A DNA stretch of 8,371 nt from Actinomycetes bacterium (GTDB taxonomy: Bacteria; Actinomycetota; Acidimicrobiia; Acidimicrobiales; Acidimicrobiaceae). The stretch is taken from assembly GCA_021819025.1 (NCBI GenBank), contig JAKASN010000057.1:1-8371 (forward strand), in the 5' to 3' direction. Below, piece after piece: positions 1 to 5,699 of the stretch (position 1 is its first letter; the number at the start of each line of letters is the position of its first letter). The notes under the pieces were generated by a model. It was not told the origin of the DNA, made no database searches, and worked only from the letters and a program-made list of their open reading frames with translations. Position numbers and translations under genes: made by a program.

Positions 1-262
1 CTAGCAGCTGGATCCGGCTCTGGCACGCTCCACGCCGAGCCGCGTGGTGGTTACGGCTGCGATGCCTCGAGATAATTAGCGGTGGGGACGTTTGGGCTGT
101 GGCAGCGGCTATTTATCGGTCGCTCGCGGGTTTCTACCCTTGTTGCTATCTCGCAAGAGAGAGTCTTTTCATGCCAGCGCAGATCCAGCGACCTACGAAG
201 CGCTGGTGGGGTGTCAAGCGCTATTGGTCTCTCTTTTCGCGGTCAACAAGAGTGCCGCTCGT
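1..262. other. Left edge, no supportable gene
   Basis: I see no gene here that I can support. On the plus strand one frame is open from base 3 to a TAG at 264-266, and another from base 1 to a TAA at 73-75. The peptides are rich in Trp, Cys and Arg and resemble no family I know. The minus strand has only short open stretches. The segment lies just beyond the 3' end of the metallopeptidase gene, so it may be a gene-end spacer or the degraded tail of an upstream gene. Confidence 0.4.
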
Positions 263-991
263 TTAGCGAAACCCCAACCAACCCGGTATCAGCGTGACGG
301 CCAAGTTGAGTTCGTGGTCGAGTTGGCGTGCATTTGGGCATATTTCTACGAGGGTCGCCCAAAAGTGCGGAGAGTGATTCAGCTCTTTTAGGTGGGCAAG
401 TTCATGAAGTAATACGTAGTCCACGAGGTGCGGTGGTAAAAAGGCGAGGCGGAGGTTGAGGCTGATAGCCCCGCCGGAGGAGCAGCTTGCCCAACGTGAC
501 TTCTGCGAGCGAATCGTGATACCAGTTGGATGGAGTTGATGGGCTTCGGCGAGCACCGCCAAGCGCTCAGAAAGCGGCGTTTTCGCCCGTCGGGCAATCC
601 AATTTCGCAAAGCGACAGCGGCCTCATCGTCTTTTACGCAACGTCCGCGACTTACTAGTAGCTCTGGATAGCGGCTAAGAAGTTGGATTCGCGTGGGATC
701 GCCGTGCAACCCATTGCTGCGAATCGTCCATCTCTCTGAGAAAGCGTCGAGCCGCAATTCGCTTGGGAGGGAGGTGTCGAGAGGGGGGCGGCGAAGTGCC
801 GCCTCGCGCATCCGCTTGCGCGCGCGCTCGAGCCAGTCCGAGTTGGCGTTGACGAGATTATCGATCTCTTGAGCGTCGTATCCCCTCGGCACCACTACCG
901 TAATTGATTGGTCGTCGGCGACTACGATGCGAATGCGCTTTGCCCGGCTACTTACCCGAATTTGGTAGTCACTCGAAGACGGCTTATGCAC
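263..991 (-). CDS. YgjP-type zinc metallopeptidase (DUF45, M48-like)
   Basis: This 242-residue protein is a predicted soluble zinc-dependent metallopeptidase of the YgjP/DUF45 family. The diagnostic C-terminal part is intact. A block SQKSRWASCSSGGAISLNLR lies at about residues 162-181. It is followed by the zinc-binding helix HELAH (196-200) and NHS (205-207), where His206 is the likely third ligand. Glu197 would be the catalytic base. The N-terminal about 60 residues form the usual beta-rich segment that contains a VVVPRG motif. No signal peptide or membrane segment is visible, and the length is normal for the family. The start is GTG at 989-991, with a G-rich stretch (AGTGGGG) just upstream, although the spacing is short. 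No other in-frame start lies nearby. Physiological substrates of this family are largely unknown. The family call is firm; the biological role is open. Confidence 0.9.
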   Translation of the reverse strand: MHKPSSSDYQIRVSSRAKRIRIVVADDQSITVVVPRGYDAQEIDNLVNANSDWLERARKRMREAALRRPPLDTSLPSELRLDAFSERWTIRSNGLHGDPTRIQLLSRYPELLVSRGRCVKDDEAAVALRNWIARRAKTPLSERLAVLAEAHQLHPTGITIRSQKSRWASCSSGGAISLNLRLAFLPPHLVDYVLLHELAHLKELNHSPHFWATLVEICPNARQLDHELNLAVTLIPGWLGFR

Positions 992-1024
992 AACCCCACT
1001 TGTTTCCCGGTTCGATCTGATGGA

Positions 1025-1030
1025 ATTCTA
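1025..1030 (-). promoter_or_regulatory. Possible -10 box of the metallopeptidase gene
   Basis: Read on the minus strand, TAGAAT resembles the TATAAT consensus. It lies 33 bases before the GTG start, which would leave a short leader of about 27 bases. I see no convincing -35 element at 16-18 bases spacing, so this is only a suggestion. Confidence 0.25.
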
Positions 1031-1113
1031 ACCCTGGTTTGGTACATCGCAGGGGTGAGCTCGGATGAATCGGCCGACAGTTTACCGTTGGGGTGACTTT
1101 TTCTGAAGCGCTC

Positions 1114-1158
1114 CCGAGATCTGCCACGAGTGCCGCACTCTGAGTCGGGAAATCTCGG
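1114..1158. repeat. Nested inverted repeat (double stem-loop potential)
   Basis: The outer arms CCGAGAT (1114-1120) and ATCTCGG (1152-1158) are perfect inverted repeats. Between them sits a second, nearly continuous palindrome GAGTGCcGCACTC (1128-1140). A competing pairing is also possible: CCCGA at 1113-1117 with TCGGG at 1145-1149. The structure lies in a stretch without a gene. It has no T-run after it and is therefore not a standard terminator. It could be a recombination or element-end structure, an operator, or chance. Confidence 0.45.
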
Positions 1159-1426
1159 CTTAGGCCCTTGGCGAAGACAGCAACCTCGTCGGCGCAGCAA
1201 TCGAAGGCCATTTGGCCGTCGGGTCAAGGTGTGATAAAAAAGAGAGAGTGCCTTTTGCACAGCTTCAGCGTTTGCGCTCCATCTCTCTATCTGCAAGCCG
1301 TTGGTGCGATGATAGACACTGCGAGCCAGCAACGTGAGACAATAACGGCCACTACTTCGATCTTCAGGAAACTGTGGCGCTCATGGTCTTGAAACAATGG
1401 GTGAACGCTGCGAAGGTGGAACGTCC

Positions 1427-1960
1427 TCACCAGGTTCGCGGGTTCCGATATGGGCGAGCACAGAAGCTCGTGAGCACCTCGGTCATATCTCTAACACCAG
1501 GTCGTCATCCATCTCGTCAGCGTCGGCCACTACGATCCGGCGCCCTTGAGCTGACCGAGCCGGCTCCAGATTCTCCACTTCCGAATCTGGCGAGGCGGTC
1601 CCGATGTTCGACGATGATGTTAGAGGCACTTGAGTCAGCGAGTATCCGCTCGAACTTGGGCGCCTGTGCGTTCATGCCAGATCCGACTTCGGTGACCACT
1701 TTGTCCACCGCCATCGGCGCAGCGCTTACCCACGAAACGAGCCGAGCTACCTGCCTCTCCAGATCGCTCCGCTGGTCGGAAGACGACACCCGAGCGTAGC
1801 TCACACTTCGAGTCTTCTCCATCGACCCAGTGCCGTCGATGTTCTCAAGGATCAGTTTCCCTACCCGCTGGGCGGGAACGGGCAGCTTCCCCTCCCGGTA
1901 CCAGCCGTAGGCGGTGTGTTTGTTCACACCTACCCGATTCGCCCGTTCTGATAGGTTCAC
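1427..1960 (-). pseudogene. tnpA: IS607-family serine recombinase TnpA, frameshifted remnant
   Basis: This is a degraded transposase of an IS607-type element: a small serine recombinase preceded by a MerR-like helix-turn-helix. From a GTG at 1958-1960 the first frame gives 127 family-like residues. They include the DNA-binding part (VNKHTAYGWYREGKLPVPA), the catalytic-serine motif YARVSS (Ser at about residue 59), VVTEVGSGMN, and IVVEHRDRLARFG in the form IIVEHRDRLARFG. At about 1579 the frame breaks. The next frame continues the family as VENLEPARSAQGRRIVVADA and DEMDDDLVLEI until a TGA at 1483-1485. A second shift restores MTEVLTSFCAR, which then ends at a TGA at 1427-1429. An upstream GTG at 1976-1978 is also in frame, but family proteins begin near NLSE. 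Two frameshifts and a missing C-terminus make it non-functional. No partner tnpB was found. Confidence 0.88.
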
Positions 1961-2110
1961 CGCCAAATACTTGTACACGCTTTCGCATACTGTAAGCCAC
2001 TTCGCTGACGGCAGTTACCACCCCTCTAGAGCCAACCAATAACCACAGCAAAGCTAGGGAACGGTCGCCGTTACCGCGTGGACCGGTATGAGAGTTTGAC
2101 TATCGCAGTG

Positions 2111-2152
2111 CGTTGCGGGGCAATAGTGCTTTGAGAAGGGGCTTACGCAACG
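2111..2152. repeat. 7-bp inverted repeat in the DUF4010 gene leader
   Basis: CGTTGCG (2111-2117) and CGCAACG (2146-2152) are perfect inverted repeats separated by 28 bases, about 138 bases before the chosen start of the membrane-protein gene. They could form a stem-loop in the leader RNA or a DNA-binding site. Function is unknown, and chance is possible. Confidence 0.35.
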
Positions 2153-2279
2153 AAGTGACCTTTGTCCCTTGCCGAAGGATACGTCAAGTACCACTATGGG
2201 GTAGCTGGCTGAAACGCGAAAGATTCGAGAACGACTCGGCTTTGCGCGCAGCGAAGTTTTGCGCGGCGCCCAAATGGAT

Positions 2280-2284
2280 GGAGG
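2280..2284 (+). promoter_or_regulatory. Ribosome binding site that sets the DUF4010 start
   Basis: GGAGG sits five bases before the ATG at 2290-2292. The earlier in-frame ATG at 2278 and the far upstream start at 2113 have no comparable site. The site therefore favours a 418-residue product beginning MELATY. Confidence 0.7.
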
Positions 2285-2289
2285 CGGGA

Positions 2290-3546
2290 ATGGAGCTGGC
2301 GACTTACGCGCCATTCATTGAGGCAACTGCGATGGGCCTCGGCGTGGGCATGGAGCGCGAGTGGAGCAAGAAAGATGGCGAGGCCCAAACTGCGGGTTCG
2401 CGCACGTTCGCTCTGTTGGCCCTGTTGGGCTGCGTCGCGTCGTCTATCGGACCCTACTTAGCTGCAGCGGCCCTACTTGGCGTAGCGGCGCTTTTGACAG
2501 TAGGATATCTGCGCACCGCTTCTGAAGATCTCGGTGCGACAACCGAGACCGCAGCACTTCTGACCTATGTTCTTGGGTCGCTAATCTACAAGGACGCCAC
2601 GCTCGGGGTTGCGCTTGGCGTGGTCATGGTGGTGCTTCTTGCCTCCAAGGAGCAGATCCATGAAGTAACCAATCACTGGATGAGCGGCGTGGAGATGGCG
2701 GATGCCATTCGCTTCTTCGTGATCGCCTTTGTCATCTTGCCGGTGCTACCCAATCGCGGCCTTGGCCCCTATGGAGTCCTCAATCCATATCGGATTTGGT
2801 TGCTCGTCGTGGCACTTACGGGGATTAGCTGGCTGGGATATATTTCCGTAAAAGTAGTAGGGGAGTCGCGAGGGGCGATCTTCTCGGGCTTGGCGGGCGG
2901 CTTTATCTCCGCCTCTGCTACTACCGCGACATTGGGTACCGCGAGCCGGAGAGCCGGGGCAAGCCGCTACGCATACTTGGCAGGTGCGCTTGCCTCAAGC
3001 GGGTCGACCGCGGTTCAATTGCTCCTCGTCTTGGGAGTTGCAAACCCTAGGGTACTTTCAGCAATCTTTTTGCCGTTGGTGGTGGCCTTGTTCTTGATTG
3101 CGGCCGAGGCGATAGCAGTCGTTCACTTTAGCGCCAAAGGTGTTCTCGCTCCTGGCGACTCCGGGTTGCCTGGCCCTGTGACCAAGCCGAAGAGGCCATT
3201 TTCCTTGGTGCCAGCGATCAGCCTGGCGGCCATCTTGACTCTGGTACTGTTGGCATCACGATGGGCATCGCAAGTCTTTGGCTCGACTGGAACACTTGTG
3301 GCCTCTGTGCTTGCCGGGTTTGCTGATGCACACGCTCCTGCGCTTTCCGCAGCTTCACTTGCCGCAACGGGCGCAATCACGACTCATGTTGCTCTGGTTG
3401 CTTCTGGGTTGGCGCTGGCGGCCAACACGGTCACCAAGGTAGTGCTGGCAACAGTTACCGGTGGAGCCAGTTTTGGTATCGCCCTACTCGCCTTGCTCCT
3501 CCTTCCCGCGCTGGGATTCGGGGTGTTGCTCTTAGCCCATTGGTGA
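2290..3546 (+). CDS. MgtC/DUF4010 family polytopic membrane protein
   Basis: This 418-residue integral membrane protein joins an N-terminal MgtC-like domain to a C-terminal DUF4010 domain. The MgtC signature is visible as GLGVGMEREW (16-25), followed by AGSRTFALLALLG (35-47) and several hydrophobic segments to about residue 118. The DUF4010 part includes LNPYRIWLLVVALTGISWLG (164-183), GGFISASATTATL (203-215), GFADAHA (343-349) and ANTVTKVVLA (378-387). A Pro/Lys-rich loop (about 287-303) separates two membrane bundles. MgtC-type proteins are linked to magnesium limitation and virulence in some bacteria; the function of the DUF4010 fusion is not established. The frame is clean over its whole length even though both neighbours are pseudogenes. 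It is monocistronic in appearance: the next sequence is a truncated pseudogene about 60-70 bases downstream. Confidence 0.88.
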   Translation: MELATYAPFIEATAMGLGVGMEREWSKKDGEAQTAGSRTFALLALLGCVASSIGPYLAAAALLGVAALLTVGYLRTASEDLGATTETAALLTYVLGSLIYKDATLGVALGVVMVVLLASKEQIHEVTNHWMSGVEMADAIRFFVIAFVILPVLPNRGLGPYGVLNPYRIWLLVVALTGISWLGYISVKVVGESRGAIFSGLAGGFISASATTATLGTASRRAGASRYAYLAGALASSGSTAVQLLLVLGVANPRVLSAIFLPLVVALFLIAAEAIAVVHFSAKGVLAPGDSGLPGPVTKPKRPFSLVPAISLAAILTLVLLASRWASQVFGSTGTLVASVLAGFADAHAPALSAASLAATGAITTHVALVASGLALAANTVTKVVLATVTGGASFGIALLALLLLPALGFGVLLLAHW

Positions 3547-3599
3547 AAGCGAACTCATCGCCAACCATTGTCAAGGCAAGCGTCCCAATCACAAATAGC

Positions 3600-4673
3600 A
3601 CAGCTCCACTTGGCGCCCATTGAGAAACCGCGAAGGTATTTCCGGCTTCAGCCCGGCGATATTGCAGCTGCCCCGTGGCGAGACCGTGTTTGCGGGCCAA
3701 CGCACGGAAGGCTTTTATGTCGATCTCGGGTCGATCTTTGTCTTGGGCGATCTGGGAACATTTTCTCCGGCACAGCTCATTGCAGGACCCGCCAGCGCCG
3801 GAGTGAACGTGCATGGCATTGCGATTCAGGTGCCGATTACACCGCTCATGGGAAACTCTCTCACCCCGTCTGGGTCCTGCGACCCGCCCCTGTCGTCGGG
3901 GTGTGGACCCCGGGCGAGTCCGCATAAGGCACGTCGATACAACCGGGGTGGTGGCCAGGATCTTGTGCCGGACCCTTCGTGCAGCTCTCGCGCCTTGGAA
4001 ATCCTCTCGCTAACGAAGCTCTTGTTCTCGCTGCAATGATGGACTTGTGGAATTCGCTTCCCTTGTTGGGGAGATAAATAGTTAATTCCCAACTTCGAGC
4101 ATGCGGAGTTGGCTGACCCCTTGCCCGTTCGCTATCCTGGCGTCTTTGCCGTGTTTGCCGTGTTTGCCGTGTTCGCCGCGTTCAGCGCGGCGAGAGCTGA
4201 CCTCGTCGCGATTCTGTTGAGCGGGATCCTCCCTGGTGTCGTTCCGGGAATTCAAAATTACCTTGGGCCGACCATAGCGGATATGCTTGGCCTCAACCTG
4301 GCCGTTGCGCCGGCCTTATCTCCGGGCATCTCATGGCATTCTTGGGGGCGACCTTGTCGGCTATCGCAATGTTCACAGGGTCTTTGACGACGTTACCACC
4401 ATCGAGCTTCGCGCCATAGCGGGCCCTACCTTTCCTCTCGTCGGCCATAGCTATGAGCCCGACTGCGCAGCGGGAGCCCTCTGCTATGTCGTCGACCCGT
4501 CGACAACCTCACTCGCTGGGCTCGGTGCGATCAGGGAATCCGGCCTCATTGGCTTTCCTTATTTGGCCACACCTTGGGATGGATTCGATGACCCATTGAC
4601 GACTCCAACGCCGAAGTTGGCTAATCCGTATATGTTGCTAACTTCCTTGAAGGCCCATGTCCACCGTGTTTGA
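3600..4673 (+). pseudogene. DUF4331 protein gene, 5'-truncated and multiply frameshifted
   Basis: This is the remains of a DUF4331-domain gene, readable only by hopping between frames. In order: frame from 3620 gives LPRGETVFAGQRTEGFYVDL, then GSIF, AQLIAGPASAGVNVHGIAIQVPI (about 3665-3850); a second frame gives VVGVWTPGESA and stops at 3925-3927; a third gives RVRIRHVDTTG. The second frame resumes at 3961 with SCAGPFVQLSRLGNPLANEA and MMDLWNSLPLLG, stopping at 4075-4077. The first frame then gives IPNFEHAELADPLPVRYPGV after a TAG at 4079-4081, and RADLVAILLSGILPGVVPGI with QNYLGPTIADMLGLNLAV to about 4322. The last frame from 4341 gives LGGDLVGYRNVHRVFDDVTT, IELRAIAGPTFPLV and GFPYLATPWDGFDD. 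At least four frameshifts and one nonsense codon are needed. The N-terminal half (the usual SSHREAP-type start) is absent, so the 5' end was deleted. The left boundary is approximate. Confidence 0.88.
4142..4186 (+). repeat. 9-bp tandem repeat (five units) inside the DUF4331 remnant
   Basis: Five consecutive 9-base units read GTCTTTGCC, GTGTTTGCC, GTGTTTGCC, GTGTTCGCC and GCGTTCAGC, encoding VFA-VFA-VFA-VFA-AFS. From memory, intact DUF4331 proteins have a short non-repetitive segment here, between YPGVF and RADLVAIL. The array therefore looks like a slippage expansion within the decaying gene. It keeps the reading frame. Confidence 0.75.
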
Positions 4674-4714
4674 GATCGAGGCGATGAGGGATCTCCCGCC
4701 AATGTCAGGGACCC

Positions 4715-5146
4715 ATGAGCGCTCGCGAGACAGCTTCGAGCATGCCTCGTCTCAACCTGGGCGGTTCGGCAGCGGTTCTCGACATCGGTGGCGGCGCCAG
4801 TGCGCTTGTCATCTCGTCTGATGCGACGCTCAAGGTCCTCGAGGTGTTCCTCGGGGCCCGCGATCCGACGAGAGAGACTACCCAGGTGTGAATATTGCTC
4901 AGAACGGTTGGAGGGGAGACCCGTTACGCGGGAGTTGTCGGATCGTTGAAGTGCGGCCATGATCAGATTCTCGAACCTGACGGCTCGCCCGCAGAGTTGG
5001 TTGCCGTGCGTGGCTGCGAAGTGACAGAACAGCGTTGGTGCTCGGTGCCCTGCCAATTGTGCACCCTGGGTTTGTCCCGCGAGACTTTCTGGTGGCTTCG
5101 ATGGTTGGTGGTTGTGGCTCTAACTCTCAGTGCCAGGTCGCGGTAA
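4715..5146 (+). pseudogene. Small conserved actinobacterial protein, broken by in-frame TGA
   Basis: The ATG at 4715 opens a frame whose product begins MSARETASSMPRLNLGG and continues AAVLDIGGGASALVISS. A TGA at 4889-4891 (codon 59) stops it. The same frame goes on with LLRTVGGETRYAGVVGSL, QILEPDGSPAELVAVRG and CEVTEQRW, ending at a TAA at 5144-5146. I recognise the pattern DIGG..ALV, then TRYA.V..L and a final TE.RW, as a small uncharacterised actinobacterial family of roughly 100-110 residues that I remember next to DUF4331 genes. The family's natural end would be near Trp at 5036-5038, so the native stop also appears lost; the last about 36 residues (Trp/Arg-rich) look like read-through. 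Only one lesion separates the two halves, so decay here is younger or lighter than in the DUF4331 gene 42 bases upstream. Function is unknown. Confidence 0.72.
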
Positions 5147-5620
5147 CTCGCCTTCTCCTGGATTAACATCGCCAAGATTGGCGAGAAAAAGCGTTGCGCC
5201 AAATCGATCTTTGCCAAGTCGAATCCCGGCCTCTGGCCATTCATCTCCTGGGGAGGCTATTTTTTTGGTTTGAAGCTCCCTGCAGCGAGAAGAGGAGATT
5301 TTTCGGCGCGCCCATCGCGGTGGATCGTGATCGACTTTTATAGGTGAAAATCAGAGCGCTGCTGCGACGAGGCGATGAAAAGGGCTCTTCGCAGACCAAG
5401 TTTCGACAGCCTTGGTAGTCATTAAGGCAGACGCCTTGCGAAGCGATTTCCGCGTAGGCTTCCTCGGACCTCGATTAGCTACACCGCAGGCAATGACGTG
5501 TTTGGGTATCGCGTCGCGCTTACCGTTTTTAGCTCCGGAAAACGATGAGAGACTTCAAGAAGTGTCGCGAGAGTAACTGCCCCTCCAGCTCTGAGGCGGT
5601 GGCGACGCCCTGGCTCACAT
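5147..5620. other. Non-coding region before the acyl-CoA dehydrogenase
   Basis: No gene is recognisable. A minus-strand open frame (4963-5244) overlaps the pseudogene and matches nothing I know. On the plus strand one frame stays open for about 65 codons up to a TAA at 5574-5576, again without family resemblance or a good start. The notable element is the palindrome at 5169-5184. Given the two pseudogenes just upstream, part of this region may be further decayed coding sequence. Confidence 0.45.
5169..5184. promoter_or_regulatory. 16-bp perfect palindrome TCGCCAAGATTGGCGA
   Basis: Two 7-base arms, TCGCCAA and TTGGCGA, flank a 2-base centre. The loop is too small for a good RNA hairpin, which suggests a DNA-binding site for a dimeric regulator rather than a terminator. 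It lies 23 bases after the end of the small pseudogene and over 500 bases before the acyl-CoA dehydrogenase. If it is an operator, its target gene is unclear and may be lost. Confidence 0.4.
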
Positions 5621-5650
5621 TTGCAACGCTACTCCAACAAAGTGTAAAAT
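5621..5650 (+). promoter_or_regulatory. Sigma-70-like promoter of the acyl-CoA dehydrogenase gene
   Basis: TTGCAA (5621-5626) and TAAAAT (5645-5650) are spaced by 18 bases and lie 50 bases before the ATG at 5700. Transcription would begin near 5657. Just downstream lie two short palindromes, CCCTAGGG (5662-5669) and TCTCGAGA (5671-5678), which could serve a regulator bound at the start site. This is based on consensus matching only. Confidence 0.5.
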
Positions 5651-5699
5651 TAAGCTTCTGCCCCTAGGGCTCTCGAGATGAATTTGTGGAAGGACGCCC

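Larger units (their letters stand above)
992..1426. other. Gene-poor spacer between metallopeptidase and tnpA remnant
   Basis: No recognisable gene is present. Weak open frames exist on both strands, for example minus 952-1332 and plus 1168-1392, but their products resemble no family I know and overlap each other. The right-hand part would be expected to hold the end of tnpA and the start of a tnpB gene if the IS607 element were complete. I read all three minus frames and found no TnpB-like N-terminus. A nested inverted repeat at 1114-1158 is described separately. Confidence 0.5.
1961..2289. other. Intergenic region between tnpA remnant and DUF4010 gene
   Basis: This stretch separates the divergent tnpA remnant and the membrane-protein gene. 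The plus frame is open back to 2113, but residues encoded before 2290 show no family similarity. I therefore read it as leader rather than coding sequence. TTGACT at 2096-2101 could be a -35 element for the plus-strand gene, yet no good -10 lies at 16-18 bases. An inverted repeat at 2111-2152 lies in the presumed leader. The boundary of the IS607 remnant should fall somewhere in the left part; this family usually lacks terminal inverted repeats, so I cannot place it. Confidence 0.45.

Noticed and set aside
1009..1017. GGTTCGATC, which resembles a tRNA T-loop
   Set aside because: The flanking bases do not form a T stem, and no acceptor or anticodon arm can be drawn around it.
952..1332. Minus-strand open frame of 126 codons in the region before tnpA
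   Set aside because: Arg-rich product without family resemblance. It overlaps the start of the metallopeptidase gene and competing weak frames on both strands.
2113..2289. N-terminal extension of the DUF4010 protein to a start at 2113
   Set aside because: The extra 59 residues are unlike the family, and a good ribosome site directs initiation at 2290.
3540..3564. Possible terminator TTGGTGA...TCGCCAA after the DUF4010 gene
   Set aside because: The stem needs a wobble pair, overlaps the stop codon and has no T-run after it.
3455..3925. Minus-strand open frame of 156 codons
   Set aside because: It lies opposite the 3' end of the DUF4010 gene and the DUF4331 remnant, both of which show clear family similarity on the plus strand.
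4559..5056. Minus-strand open frame of 165 codons
   Set aside because: It is the shadow of the DUF4331 end and the small partner pseudogene. The plus strand carries recognisable motifs; this frame carries none.
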